From Cyclobacteriaceae bacterium (GTDB taxonomy: Bacteria; Bacteroidota; Bacteroidia; Cytophagales; Cyclobacteriaceae), in NCBI GenBank assembly GCA_028278225.1, contig JANQEU010000092.1, positions 1-64,000 on the forward strand: 64,000 nt of DNA. Reading direction: 5' to 3'. The notes beneath the pieces were generated by a model. That model had not been told where the DNA came from, made no database searches, and saw only the letters and a list, made by a program, of their open reading frames with translations. This document shows positions 44,067 to 53,376 of the stretch, in pieces. The position numbers were made by a program, and so were the translations under genes. The stretch's first letter is position 1; each line of letters starts with the position of its first letter.

Positions 44067-44951
44067 CTATCTACTCCTTTTTAATTTCCATCTCCGGTGT
44101 GACCACAGCCAAAGGTGGGGAGTTTCTAATATTGATTGCTCCAATAACCGGGCATACCTTTCTATAATTTCCCATTTGCCGGAATCAACCTCATTATAGT
44201 TAATTTCGATGAATTCAACATCGTAGAATCCTCTGTGAGGTTGTGAAACCTTAATGAACAGCGTCTTTTGTCCCGTTTGTCGTGCGATCACCTCGGCTCC
44301 TGTCATAAATGGCGTATCCTGATTCAGGAAGGTTGTCCAGTAAACTCCGGTATCTTTCCTCGGGCCCTGGTCTCCTACAATGCAGGTGGCAATCAGACGC
44401 TTCGAATCTATAAGTTTCCGTAATCTCAGGTATGCTATTTTCCACTCCTCGAGCATGCATCCGAACCTTGACCGCATGAGATAAATGAGTTCGTCAAAGT
44501 ATTTGTTCCGCAGTGGCTTATAAAATGCCAGGACATCCAGTTCGGACATCCCGACCACTCCGGTAAACCATTCCCAGTTTCCCAGGTGAGAGGTAAGTAA
44601 AACCACATTCCTTTTCTGATCAGCATATTGGTTGAGCTGTTCCAGGTTTATGATGTTCAAATGTTTTTTTAATTCAGATCCGCTGATAGTCAGGAGTTTT
44701 AATGATTCGAGAAACAAATCGCAGAAATGGCGATAGAATTTTCTTTCGATCCTGATTGTATCCTTTAGATCTTTTTCCGGGAATGCATTTATAAGGTTAT
44801 TTCTAACAACTGCCCTGCGATATCGGATTACCCGGTAGATCAGGAGATAACACAGATCCGAAAGCATGTATAAAAATGGAAAGGGGAGGAGTGAAAGCAG
44901 ATAAAAGGGCGCAAACTTTATTTTTAACCATGCATTTATCATCACGGCCAA
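44067..44951 (-). CDS. LpxL/LpxM-like lysophospholipid (lipid A) acyltransferase
   Basis: The 294-residue inner-membrane protein has an N-terminal membrane anchor (about 12-38) and the acyltransferase motif H-x4-E at His122-Glu127 within TSHLGNWEW. A later basic motif (IVGDQGPRKDTG) is seen, as in the lipid A secondary acyltransferases. In Bacteroidota, family members add an acyl chain to lipid A or to aminolipids. The N-terminal MAVMINAWLKIKFAPF could start at Met1 or Met4 (44942). It stands alone between a convergent EF-hand gene and the radical SAM gene in the same orientation. Confidence 0.88.
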   Translation of the reverse strand: MAVMINAWLKIKFAPFYLLSLLPFPFLYMLSDLCYLLIYRVIRYRRAVVRNNLINAFPEKDLKDTIRIERKFYRHFCDLFLESLKLLTISGSELKKHLNIINLEQLNQYADQKRNVVLLTSHLGNWEWFTGVVGMSELDVLAFYKPLRNKYFDELIYLMRSRFGCMLEEWKIAYLRLRKLIDSKRLIATCIVGDQGPRKDTGVYWTTFLNQDTPFMTGAEVIARQTGQKTLFIKVSQPHRGFYDVEFIEINYNEVDSGKWEIIERYARLLEQSILETPHLWLWSHRRWKLKRSR

Positions 44952-45026
44952 TTTATATCATTTTATCCGTACAAATTTACTCTGGGTTTGCTTCGTCTGA
45001 CCTTTTACCTTTGAAAGCTTAGGGTT

Positions 45027-45950
45027 TCAAAGAACTTTTGGGATTTTACTTTTATTGATTGCCGCGTGCATTATGCTGTTATACAATTCATATTCCTTGC
45101 AGAGTTCTTCCATTTTGTTGTAAAATGCGGCTCTGTAGTAATAGGGCATCTCAGTGCTCTTCAGGAAGAATTTGCGGTATTTTTCTTCCAGTTTAGGATA
45201 GTGTTTTTTGATGGCGTTCAACATTAGTGTTTTACTGGCGGATTTTCCATCTCCGAACAGGGTTATAGTAGCCGGAAGTACATAATCAACGTTGCTGTCC
45301 CTGAACGTTGAAAACAGGAGATGGAGTTGTTCCGTCGTATCGGAAATATAAGGTATCAGTGGCATCATACAAACTCCGGTCAAAAACCCATGATTGACTG
45401 TTTTTTCAAGAGCGACCAGTCTCTTGGAAGGCGGGGTGGCACCTGGTTCGAATATTTTGGCAGTATCATCCTGCAGTGTAGAAAAGGAAAACGAAATGAT
45501 GGTTCCTCTTTTCATATGCATCAAGTCCTCAGGTAAGATCGCACGTTCGTCGATTTGAGCCAGAAGGTCAAAGTCTCTTTCGATCAGATCTGACTTGGTT
45601 GCGATATGAACGGGAAACCTGTGCTTCAGTATTGTTTTCAGGACCTTCCTCGTCAGCTCGTACTTCCTCTCAATTTTTAGATAGGGGTCGGTTGCAGACG
45701 AAACACCGATGAAGCCATGTTCATTTTTCCTGGCCCTGTTTGCCAGTTGCCGGTCAAGTATTTCAATTGCGTTTGTTTTGACCGACAGACTTTTCCGGAG
45801 GTTTGTTCCATATTTGCTTCCCCTGATATAGCAGTACAGGCAGTTGAAGGAACAACTGCTGTATGGGTTTAGGGTATAGTCGTCCAGAAACCAGCTGTCC
45901 CGCTTCTTAGCCTTGTTTAGAACCGATTTGACTTCAATTTCTTTTGGCAT
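45027..45950 (-). CDS. Radical SAM protein of the SPL (spore photoproduct lyase-like) type
   Basis: The 307-residue protein has the iron-sulfur cluster motif C-x3-C-x2-C at Cys33, Cys37 and Cys40 (CSFNCLYC), with Tyr/Asn lead-in NPYSS. This is the arrangement of radical SAM enzymes in the spore photoproduct lyase-like family. Conserved parts such as FIGVSSATDPYLKIE and ATKSDLIERD follow, and GVCMMPLIPYISDT fills the barrel end. It may repair DNA photodamage or modify nucleotides, but the exact reaction is not deducible. It lies 17 bases after the HicB gene in the same direction. Confidence 0.88.
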   Translation of the reverse strand: MPKEIEVKSVLNKAKKRDSWFLDDYTLNPYSSCSFNCLYCYIRGSKYGTNLRKSLSVKTNAIEILDRQLANRARKNEHGFIGVSSATDPYLKIERKYELTRKVLKTILKHRFPVHIATKSDLIERDFDLLAQIDERAILPEDLMHMKRGTIISFSFSTLQDDTAKIFEPGATPPSKRLVALEKTVNHGFLTGVCMMPLIPYISDTTEQLHLLFSTFRDSNVDYVLPATITLFGDGKSASKTLMLNAIKKHYPKLEEKYRKFFLKSTEMPYYYRAAFYNKMEELCKEYELYNSIMHAAINKSKIPKVL

Positions 45951-45967
45951 GAGGATAGAGTTTCCGA

Positions 45968-46327
45968 TCAGGTTTCATAGCCTGCATCGGGCTTTCCGGA
46001 CACAAATCTCGATATGGCTTTTTCCACAAATTGATTCAGTGACATCCCTAATTCCCGGGATCTGAATGCAGCTTTCTTGTGTAGTTCAGGCTTGATCCGA
46101 ATATTAAAGCTCCCTTTGTACGACTTGTGGGGATCCTTGTCAATCTGCTTACAAATTTCCAGGTAGTCTTCAACGGCGTCTTCAAAGGCATTTTTCAGAG
46201 CAGTGACAGTTTCTCCTTCAAAAGTTACGGAGTCCTCTATTCCTTCAATTTTACCATGAAATACCTCGTCATCTGAACTGAAATGTACAGAGGCAATGAA
46301 ATTCTTGTATCTTAATACGTCTTTCAT
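45968..46327 (-). CDS. hicB: HicB-family antitoxin
   Basis: The 119-residue protein has a partially degenerate HicB N-terminal fold (1-65, YKNFIASVHFSSDDEVFHGKIEGI, VTFEGETVTALKNAFEDAVEDYLEI). A ribbon-helix-helix DNA-binding region (72-112) includes GSFNIRIKPELHKKAA and SLNQFVEKAISRF. This is the standard HicB layout of antitoxin fold plus RHH operator binding. It overlaps hicA by 4 bases (ATGA, toxin first), as is common in HicAB pairs. It should neutralise HicA and repress the pair through the 21-bp palindrome upstream of hicA. Confidence 0.93.
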   Translation of the reverse strand: MKDVLRYKNFIASVHFSSDDEVFHGKIEGIEDSVTFEGETVTALKNAFEDAVEDYLEICKQIDKDPHKSYKGSFNIRIKPELHKKAAFRSRELGMSLNQFVEKAISRFVSGKPDAGYET

Positions 46328-46581
46328 ATGGATCCGTTTTTTGTTAGTTCCTCAATTATTTCCTCAATTTGATAGCGTTTCAGTAAATTTCCCGGGTGTG
46401 GCCTATGAAGCCTGATCACATGTTTTGTGAATTGATTTACAAAGGCTCTTCTGGAGCCACCGGTCTTTCCCTTTTTAAGTTCAAAGTATTCAAAGTAGCC
46501 AAGCAAAGTAACAAGCTCATCATAAGTAAAATTTTTTGGCCTTCGAAGAAGTTTGCTAACCAGCTTTTCTTTTCTGCTCAC
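46324..46581 (-). CDS. hicA: HicA-family mRNA interferase toxin
   Basis: The 85-residue toxin has the dsRBD-like HicA fold: KLVSKLLRRPKNFTYDELVTLL helix, FELKKGKTGGSRRAFVN beta region, HPGNLLKRYQIEEIIEEL helix. The usual catalytic His-containing GSH motif is replaced by GSRRAF, a variant known in a large HicA subfamily; the His used for RNA cleavage in the classic family is thus not present at that site. The gene overlaps hicB by 4 bases and has a strong palindromic operator directly upstream. Confidence 0.9.
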   Translation of the reverse strand: MSRKEKLVSKLLRRPKNFTYDELVTLLGYFEYFELKKGKTGGSRRAFVNQFTKHVIRLHRPHPGNLLKRYQIEEIIEELTKNGSI

Positions 46582-46588
46582 TTAGTAG

Positions 46589-46609
46589 TGCAACTAATAA
46601 TTAGTTGCA
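46589..46609. promoter_or_regulatory. Palindromic operator of hicAB
   Basis: TGCAACTAAT at 46589-46598 and its exact complement ATTAGTTGCA at 46600-46609 surround a single central base. The 21-bp palindrome lies 8 bases upstream of the hicA start on the minus strand, next to an AT-rich promoter-like TATATAAATTG. It is a clear candidate for the HicB RHH binding site, hence autorepression; binding itself is inferred. Confidence 0.85.
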
Positions 46610-46682
46610 ATTTATATATTTTATTAGAAAGTGGCAAGCTATCCAACATGACCGGATCCTGAACTCGGTTTTTAAGCAAGTC

Positions 46683-48764
46683 TTAGTTTAGTTCAGGATA
46701 CAGCTGCTGCTCAATTTTCTCTAAGAACAACAGCTCGGAAATGAACTGCCAGTCAAACGAAAGTGATTGATTGGCACTATGGTGATGGTGATCCTGGTCT
46801 AAAATGTAATCTGATGGTTTTGTGAGTATTCTGGTCTTTGAATAAACCTCTTCCAATTGATTTCGGACTGTCTCAAACCTTTCGGAAAGCAGTTTTAAAT
46901 TCTCTGACGCAGTTTCAATTGTGATTGCCTCGGAGGGCGTATCGAAATCTTTCAAGGCAAGCAGCGCTCCGAAAGAGAACTTTACCAACTCATTTACCTG
47001 TTCATAGACCTCCAGGTTATAGTGATTTCTAACAGCCATTTGTTTCATTTTGTCAATCTGGTAGGAGAGAGAATCACTGGTGGCCAGTAATTGCTTTGCC
47101 CTGGCAAGGCGATCTGCGTACTTTGAGGACCACTCTCCTTTATTCGCCGGATCCGGCAGGTCCATGATCCCGTCGGTGAGCGGGCGGTCCATTGACCTTA
47201 GGTAGTATCTGTCTGCCTCCGTATTAAGCAAAACGTTTCTCCAATAACTTACCGGTTGTTCCAGTTTGTCAATGAAAGCAAACTTTTCGTCTGCCAGCCG
47301 GGGGCCAAAGAATCTGTGCCTGTAAGCTGTTTTCAACTCCCCAACCGTCCTTTTCTTGCCGGACCAGGTATACTCAGCAAAAGCTGAGATACCACGCATA
47401 TAAAGCTCGAAGTGGGGTGAGTCATCATCCCACAGCGTCAGTAACAAACCTGTGCTACCGATTTCCAGAGAGGACAAGGCAAATGATCTGATATTTTCAA
47501 TATTGCTTCCTTCAAGCGGCATCAGTGACCACCTTCTTTGTCCTGCTGTGGCTCCCATCACCTGTAACCCGTTGTTACGATACCATTCCATTGCCCTGAT
47601 GTTGCCTATAGCTTGCGGGGATGAATAGTTCCATCTCATATAAATGCAGTTTTTGGGGAATTGATCAATGAACATGGCCAGGTTCGGCTCGTTTTTTCCC
47701 CATACTTCATCCACTTCCTCACGGGTAAGTTCCGGCTGGAACATTGGGCGATAAAGACCTGCATGTTTCAATGGCATATCGTCCCAGAATATTGGTATCC
47801 GTCCCTGCTTCTCTGCAAACCGGCATACTTTATTCAGCCAGATCATATTCAGTTCAAATGGAGTTTTACCACTTCCCCGTCCTGTGGTATGTACTTCATC
47901 GCCTCCGACATGCAAATATCTGCCGTGTGGGGTGGCAGCGATGGCGTCCAGGTAAAGATCAAATTGAACTTCATAAGTTTTAGGATCCAGTGGATTAAAA
48001 GCCCAGTCGCTTCCGGGATCATCGCGCAAATTCCTGTATTTCTCATGCTTGAGGATAAAAGAAGCGTGTCCCAGGCCTTGTACCAGGGGACTGATCTCTA
48101 TATTGCGACCCCTGGCGTAATCACTAAGCCTTCTCCACTCCTCAATACTCAATGCATCGGATGATCCCACTTCCGGTTGTCTTTTGTATCTTATTTTATC
48201 CTCTGTTTCAAGAATGATGGCATTGATCTTATAGCCGGCCAGCCTGTCCATCAATTGGTAATAGTATTCTGTTTTCTCCAGGTGGTGTTTGACGTCAATA
48301 TGGATGGCGCGGTAGGAGAGGAGCGGGAAATCTTCGATGGTGCAGACCGGAAGGTTGACGTCCTGATCTTTGGCGTCTTCCATCAGCTGCTTCAGGGTCA
48401 TAAATCCGTAAAGAAGACCTGCTTCGTCTTTGCCGGTTATGTTGATTTCATCCTCTGATACAACCAGCATGTAGCCCTCAGCCTTTACATCCAGAGATTC
48501 ATCCAATCCAAAAATGATTTGAGCTTTTTTCCTGGATTTGGCAGGCTGTATTCCTTTTGGTAAACCTGTCCGGTATGAATCCGAGGTATCATTCAATTGA
48601 AAATAATACCTGATGTCATCGTGCTTCAATTTACTGATGCCCCCGATCTCGAACAGTTGAGGTGAGGGCAATAGCCTGAAATCACCGGTTTTCTCCCCGG
48701 GCGACTGGCAGGAGAAAAGCCCTGCGAAACATACGACAATCAGAAAATATGATAAGCATCTCAT
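46683..48764 (-). CDS. GH20-like beta-N-acetylhexosaminidase lipoprotein
   Basis: The 693-residue lipoprotein (lipobox LFSC, Cys19) has the GH20b beta-alpha N-terminal domain (30-145) and a GH20 TIM barrel (150-480). The catalytic pair Asp289-Glu290 lies in HVGGDEVH, the expected context for the acid/base residue and the acetamido-assisting Asp. The strand FPLLSYRAIHIDVKHHL near 146-162 matches the barrel start. The C-terminal third (500-693) is helical. It should cut terminal GlcNAc or GalNAc from glycans at the cell surface. A HHHH stretch near residue 657 is a natural loop. Confidence 0.9.
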   Translation of the reverse strand: MRCLSYFLIVVCFAGLFSCQSPGEKTGDFRLLPSPQLFEIGGISKLKHDDIRYYFQLNDTSDSYRTGLPKGIQPAKSRKKAQIIFGLDESLDVKAEGYMLVVSEDEINITGKDEAGLLYGFMTLKQLMEDAKDQDVNLPVCTIEDFPLLSYRAIHIDVKHHLEKTEYYYQLMDRLAGYKINAIILETEDKIRYKRQPEVGSSDALSIEEWRRLSDYARGRNIEISPLVQGLGHASFILKHEKYRNLRDDPGSDWAFNPLDPKTYEVQFDLYLDAIAATPHGRYLHVGGDEVHTTGRGSGKTPFELNMIWLNKVCRFAEKQGRIPIFWDDMPLKHAGLYRPMFQPELTREEVDEVWGKNEPNLAMFIDQFPKNCIYMRWNYSSPQAIGNIRAMEWYRNNGLQVMGATAGQRRWSLMPLEGSNIENIRSFALSSLEIGSTGLLLTLWDDDSPHFELYMRGISAFAEYTWSGKKRTVGELKTAYRHRFFGPRLADEKFAFIDKLEQPVSYWRNVLLNTEADRYYLRSMDRPLTDGIMDLPDPANKGEWSSKYADRLARAKQLLATSDSLSYQIDKMKQMAVRNHYNLEVYEQVNELVKFSFGALLALKDFDTPSEAITIETASENLKLLSERFETVRNQLEEVYSKTRILTKPSDYILDQDHHHHSANQSLSFDWQFISELLFLEKIEQQLYPELN

Positions 48765-49107
48765 AGGTTGGCATGTTTTGGTTGCAGCAACTCGAAGATA
48801 GAACCTAAATAACGAGAGTTTGGGCTAAGGAATATAAGATTGTATCCCAAACCTCAAAAAAACAGTCTTTCCAACGAAGGAGGTGCTCGACAGAGAAATC
48901 TTTCCAGATCATAATATGCTTGAAATAATGACTTCAAACTTATGAAAGTGAAAAGATATCTCATTTTAATCGATATGACTGTTCTTTGAGGTTGTTATCT
49001 CGAACTCACGTTAAATAAGTACCCTGAACAAGACTTCTTCGAATTAAATTTAGCTTCCATTGCTGTATTGTACCTGCACTTCACCATCGTAGGAAAATCC
49101 GATCCGG
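48765..49107. other. 343-base intergenic region
   Basis: No gene is seen. An inverted repeat of seven bases (GTTTGGG at 48818-48824, CCCAAAC at 48846-48852) and a short palindrome GTTGCAGCAAC at 48781-48791 sit upstream of the GH20 gene and may be regulatory. Nothing else stands out. Confidence 0.4.
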
Positions 49108-49934
49108 CTATGAGTTTCTAACCCACCCGATCTCTTCTCTCATTCCTTTATAACCTGTTTTTCTCATCAGGAATGTAAATAGTGCCGGGAAAAATCGATT
49201 TAACCAGACTGATAGTTTCATCATGAAGGGTATTATAACCGTGTTCCTTGGTGACATAATGGTTTTGAAAATGACTTGTGCGACTTCTGTCACGCTCATC
49301 GTTTTCGACAGCAGAGTTGCAATGCCAGGAATGCGCTCTTCACTTCCGGGGTTGTTTACGAAATAGGGTGAGACCACCTTTCCGGCAACGATCATCGATA
49401 CATTGATGTTGGTTTCCCTTAAATCTTCCCGGAGTGCATGGGTAAATCCCCTTAATGCCCATCTTGCGGCCATATAGCCGGTAGCACCTGCGAAGTGAAA
49501 ATAAGCGGCAGCAGAATTGATGGTAATGATATGCCCTGAGCCTCTTTTGATCATGGGATCAAGAAATGCCCTGACAGTATTAACAGTAGCAAAGTATGGG
49601 GAATCCATCATCTCCCGGAATTGAACTTCGTCCGTTTCAGTACTGAAAGCCATTTTCCTGCTCCTGCACTGTTGATAATGATATCGGGCACACCAATTCC
49701 GGATGTGACCTCCTTGACCAGCACCCTTAATGCTTTATGATCACCAAGATCAACCGGAAAATAATGTGAGGTTCCACCATCCTCCGTTATCTCATTGGCA
49801 ACCCTTTTCAGATTTTGTTCGCTCCGGGCCATCAGGACTACCGTTGCTCCCCTGGAAGCAAGTAATTTGGCTGCGGCCTCACCAATGCCGCTTGAACCAC
49901 CGGTGATCAGTACTAGTTTCCCGGTAAGCTTCAC
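49108..49934 (-). pseudogene. Short-chain dehydrogenase (SDR) split by a one-base frameshift
   Basis: Two overlapping open frames together encode one SDR. The upstream part (49608-49934, 108 codons) holds the N-terminal Rossmann motif LVLITGGSSGIGEAAAKLL and the INSAGAG strand, then runs out of frame after AGAGKWLS. The downstream part (49108-49653) resumes with STETDEVQFREMMDSPY and contains the catalytic Ser in TINSAAAY and the Y-M-A-A-R-W motif, in which the usual Y-x-x-x-K Lys is replaced by Arg/Trp. The frame change near 49635-49655 equals one missing base. This could be a real inactivation or an assembly error. The C-terminal end reads normally, with hydrophobic helices from about the middle, so the parent was a full-length SDR of roughly 275 residues. 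Confidence 0.85.
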
Positions 49935-49950
49935 TTCCTGGTAAACAGAT

Positions 49951-50505
49951 TCAATTTTTCAACGCGGGTTCGACAAGATCAACTATTTCCTGCATTTTGG
50001 AGTCCGAATATCGACCGGTTGTCGAATGTATGATCGTTCCTTCAGGATCCAGAACGTAGAAGTAGGGGATTTCTTTTCCATCGAAATTCAGCGATTTCTT
50101 GTAGTCTCCCAGCTTCCCTTTATAGAATAAAACATAAGGTTTCAGCTTCGGATCAATGGTTTTTTCAACCTTGTTCATGACCTTTTGGTAAGCCGGACGC
50201 TTTGCCCCGGTGAACATAGGCACGAAGTACACATGCAGGTCATAATTACCTGCAAACAATGAGGGTGTCTCAGGTTCATAAATAAATTGATTGTAAGCAG
50301 GTGAAAACCAGGTTTTGAGGGCATTCTCGGATTTCTTGGAATAAGCAAGGCCCAGCAAACTATACTTACCCTGGAGATCATTGGGTATGTTGACGAATTC
50401 ATGCACTAGATTTTCTCCCTCCATGAGTGGAAATTTATCACCGACCTGAGCGTTGCAGATACAGCAAAAGAAGATTGGCAGAACTGTTGCGGAAAGTGTT
50501 CTCAT
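49951..50505 (-). CDS. Exported protein with a thioredoxin-like fold, unknown function
   Basis: The 184-residue protein has a signal peptide (1-19, ending CNAQ). The rest resembles peroxiredoxin/TlpA-like proteins: LVHEFVNIPNDLQGKYSLLGLAY and FYVLDPEGTIIHSTTGRYS match the beta-strand pattern, but the C-x-x-C active site is absent, so it is not an obvious oxidoreductase. It follows a terminator-separated operon and precedes the broken SDR. Function not assigned. Confidence 0.6.
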   Translation of the reverse strand: MRTLSATVLPIFFCCICNAQVGDKFPLMEGENLVHEFVNIPNDLQGKYSLLGLAYSKKSENALKTWFSPAYNQFIYEPETPSLFAGNYDLHVYFVPMFTGAKRPAYQKVMNKVEKTIDPKLKPYVLFYKGKLGDYKKSLNFDGKEIPYFYVLDPEGTIIHSTTGRYSDSKMQEIVDLVEPALKN

Positions 50506-50518
50506 TTGAATTTTTCTT

Positions 50519-50551
50519 AAAAATAAACCCTGCCAAACAATTTGGGCAGGG
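50519..50551 (-). terminator. Intrinsic terminator after the molybdopterin dehydrogenase genes
   Basis: CCCTGCC at 50528-50534 pairs with GGCAGGG at 50545-50551 across a ten-base loop. Read on the minus strand it is followed by TTTATTTTT, giving a proper rho-independent terminator. Confidence 0.8.
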
Positions 50552-50579
50552 TCTGATAATTTAATTAATTAACAAAATT

Positions 50580-52769
50580 CTATCCCAGCACAATATCCTG
50601 TTGTGCGAAGGGTTGCTTGTAGAGCCTTTCGCCGGTCGCCTTGTAAAGTGCATTGGCCAATGCTCCCATGATGGGTGGGAGGGATGGTTCCCCCAGGCCG
50701 GTTGGATCTATACCATTTTCTACAAAAAATGTTTCGATTTCCATTGGAGCTTCCGGGTGACGGATCAGCTTATATGAATCGAAGTTGTTTTGTTCCGGTG
50801 CGCCATCTTTAAATGTCAGACTGCTAAACATGGCATGCCCGATCCCATCTACGATCCCGCCCTCGATTTGGTTACGGGCCGCTTCGGGATTAACAACAAT
50901 CCCGCAATCGACAGCACACCAAACTTTCTTCACCCTGGGTTTTCCCTTATCCATAATTACGTCCAGAACCTGGGCGACGTACGAGTTATGGCAGTAGTAA
51001 GCAGAGACTCCCCGATATACACCCTGGGTCTCCTCACCCCAGCCTGATTTTTCTTTCACTAGTTTCAGGACTCCGGCATATCTCTTTGGGTCATAATCAT
51101 TTTTTTCTCCCACAGGATCGTTTATGGCCCTGTCAAAGAGTTCTAACCTGAAATCAATCGGGTCCTTACCTGCCACTTCTGCCACTTCATCCAGAAATGA
51201 TTGTTCCGCGCCGGCCATAAAGTTGGACCGGGGCGCCCGCCACGCTCCTGTGGAAATGTTTGATTCTACCGTTTGATTTTCAGCCAGGTAGTTGTCAACC
51301 GTTCCGGCCGGATATCGATTGGCGAATACAGGCCCTCCGTGAATACCGGTCCCTCTCACATGGAAGCCAATGAGGTTATTTTCATCATCCAGGGCCGCCC
51401 TGTACTTTACTTTGTATGCCGGCCTGTAGGTGCCCTGCGTCATATCATCCTCCCTGGTGTAAACAAGCTGGACAGGGGCCTTGATCTTTTGGGAGATCAC
51501 AGCGGCTTCCACACCAAAATTTCCGTAGAGTCGGCGACCAAAGCCACCACCCATACGGGTCATCATGATGGAGATATTTTCCTCAGGGAGCCCCAGGATA
51601 CTGGAAACACTCTTCCTTAAATACTGAGGTGTTTGGATGGGCCCTACCAGGTCGGCCTTTTCTGCAGTCACGTGGGCAAAAAAGTTCATCGGCTCCATTG
51701 TATTATGAGCAAGGAATGGGGCACTATAGGTTTTTTCTATTACTTTGGCTGCTTTTCTGAAAGCGCCTTCAGGATCGCCGTCTTTTCGACCTGGTTCATC
51801 CGGTTTCTTTTCCAGTAATTTTGCCAGCGCCTGTTCATGATCATCCGAACTTTCCGGACGGGTATCCCATTCCCATTCAATTTTTAGGGTCTTTTTGGCT
51901 TTCATAACTTCCCACGTACTGTTGCCTAATACAACTACTAAAGTTGTGAAAGCATTCGTATCGGACCATTGCTTGTCTTCGGGTTCCGTTTGCACTGTAA
52001 TCACATCTACAATTCCCGGCATGGATTTCGCAACCCTGGCGTCCATTGATTTCAGCTTCATGCCAAATGCCGGAGGGTGTTCAATCATGGCAATGAGCAT
52101 CCCATCTCTTTTATAATCAAGTCCGAATAAAGGCTCACCCTTCACTATTCCGGAACCATCGACATTCTTTTTTGACTTACCGATAATTTTAAAATCTTTG
52201 ACATCTTTGAGCTCAACTTCTTCAGGAACATCAAGTCCGGCGGCAATTGTGGAAACTTCTCCGTATCCAATGGACTTGTTCGATGATTTGTGATAAATAG
52301 TTCCGTTTTCTGTAGTAAGCTCACTAGTGGAAACATTCCATTCTTTTGCCGCAGCTTCCATGAGCATCCTCCGGGCTGTAGCGCCCGCCATCCTGAGACT
52401 TTGCCATCCCTGCCTGATGGATTGGCTTCCCCCGGCAAGCTGTCGTCTGAAATTGTCGGTATCGAGGCCAGCCTGCTCCACGATGACATTCTTCCAGTCC
52501 ACATCCAACTCTTCTGCCACGATCATGGGCATAGAGGTTTTGACATTTTGTCCTATCTCAGGATTGGGTGACATGATGGTAACTACGCCATTTTCACCGA
52601 TCTTGATGAAGGCATTGATGTCGAACCATGAATCAGGGATGCTTAGCATCTCCTGGCCGGAGGGTGTGCATGAAGTCAGCCAGTTGAATCCCAAAACCAT
52701 TCCTCCGCCTGTAGCCGCGGAAACCTTTAGAAAAGACCTTCGATTATAATTTGTTTTTATAAGTGTCAT
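50580..52769 (-). CDS. Xanthine dehydrogenase-family molybdopterin subunit (IorB-like), Tat exported
   Basis: The 729-residue protein has a twin-arginine signal (NRRSFLKVSAATGG, residues 9-22), so it crosses the membrane folded. The molybdopterin-binding regions follow: GGGFGRRLYGNFGVEAA near 403-419, TGAWRAPRSN near 505, and a GLGEPSLPP segment near 693-701 with the expected catalytic Glu. Length and the absence of a fused FAD domain fit isoquinoline 1-oxidoreductase or aldehyde dehydrogenase large subunits (IorB). The small 2Fe-2S subunit is encoded immediately upstream. A cytochrome partner is not seen. It should oxidise an aldehyde or N-heterocycle in the periplasm, passing electrons to the respiratory chain. 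Confidence 0.92.
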   Translation of the reverse strand: MTLIKTNYNRRSFLKVSAATGGGMVLGFNWLTSCTPSGQEMLSIPDSWFDINAFIKIGENGVVTIMSPNPEIGQNVKTSMPMIVAEELDVDWKNVIVEQAGLDTDNFRRQLAGGSQSIRQGWQSLRMAGATARRMLMEAAAKEWNVSTSELTTENGTIYHKSSNKSIGYGEVSTIAAGLDVPEEVELKDVKDFKIIGKSKKNVDGSGIVKGEPLFGLDYKRDGMLIAMIEHPPAFGMKLKSMDARVAKSMPGIVDVITVQTEPEDKQWSDTNAFTTLVVVLGNSTWEVMKAKKTLKIEWEWDTRPESSDDHEQALAKLLEKKPDEPGRKDGDPEGAFRKAAKVIEKTYSAPFLAHNTMEPMNFFAHVTAEKADLVGPIQTPQYLRKSVSSILGLPEENISIMMTRMGGGFGRRLYGNFGVEAAVISQKIKAPVQLVYTREDDMTQGTYRPAYKVKYRAALDDENNLIGFHVRGTGIHGGPVFANRYPAGTVDNYLAENQTVESNISTGAWRAPRSNFMAGAEQSFLDEVAEVAGKDPIDFRLELFDRAINDPVGEKNDYDPKRYAGVLKLVKEKSGWGEETQGVYRGVSAYYCHNSYVAQVLDVIMDKGKPRVKKVWCAVDCGIVVNPEAARNQIEGGIVDGIGHAMFSSLTFKDGAPEQNNFDSYKLIRHPEAPMEIETFFVENGIDPTGLGEPSLPPIMGALANALYKATGERLYKQPFAQQDIVLG

Positions 52770-52794
52770 GATAATGTTTGACTAGGTTGAGAAA

Positions 52795-53256
52795 TTAGCT
52801 CATTTTGGAAGCCGCTGTTTTAATGGCAGCTTTTATCCTGATATAAGTACCGCACCTGCATATATTTCCGCTCATTGCACTCTCAATTTCCTCATCCGAT
52901 GGGTTTGAATTTACCGAGAGCAGTGCCGCTGCATTCATGATCTGGCCGGCCTGACAATATCCGCATTGCGGGACATCATGTTCCAGCCAGGCTTCCTGAA
53001 CTGCGTGGTTAGCATTCCTGGAAAGCCCTTCGATGGTGACAATCTTTTGATTTCCAACCATCGAAACCGGTGTGGCGCAGGATCGCACTGCCACCCCGTT
53101 AATGTGAACAGTACAGGAGCCGCATTGTGATACTCCGCATCCGAATTTAGTTCCGACCAGGTTCAGGTGATCACGCAACACCCAAAGTACCGGGGTATCG
53201 GGCTCAACATCCACCTGGTTTTGTTTTCCATTGACGTTTAGATTGAATATGGCCAT
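52795..53256 (-). CDS. 2Fe-2S subunit of the molybdopterin dehydrogenase (IorA-like)
   Basis: I start at ATG 53256, giving about 153 residues, the norm for this family; a longer frame to 53316 adds a hydrophobic tail that does not fit. Two 2Fe-2S clusters are evident: the plant-ferredoxin type (CGVSQCGSC and a Cys in VRSCATP, residues about 43-66) and the second helical domain (CGYCQAGQ and ICRCGTY near 103-140). The protein transfers electrons from the molybdenum site of the subunit encoded 25 bases downstream. It lacks a signal and is likely co-exported with the large subunit. Confidence 0.93.
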   Translation of the reverse strand: MAIFNLNVNGKQNQVDVEPDTPVLWVLRDHLNLVGTKFGCGVSQCGSCTVHINGVAVRSCATPVSMVGNQKIVTIEGLSRNANHAVQEAWLEHDVPQCGYCQAGQIMNAAALLSVNSNPSDEEIESAMSGNICRCGTYIRIKAAIKTAASKMS

Positions 53257-53376
53257 GTCTTCTTTGAAAAAGTGATAACCTACAATATAAATGAAATAGA
53301 TTTTTATTCCTATCAAAGCCTGATCAAGGCAGGTAATTGCATGACATACGGCCGTTTACTGCAGATGAAAATTTAT

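Noticed and set aside
49608-49653. Programmed ribosomal frameshift in the SDR gene
   Set aside because: No slippery heptamer or downstream structure is evident, and SDR genes are not known to use one; a deletion or sequencing error is simpler.
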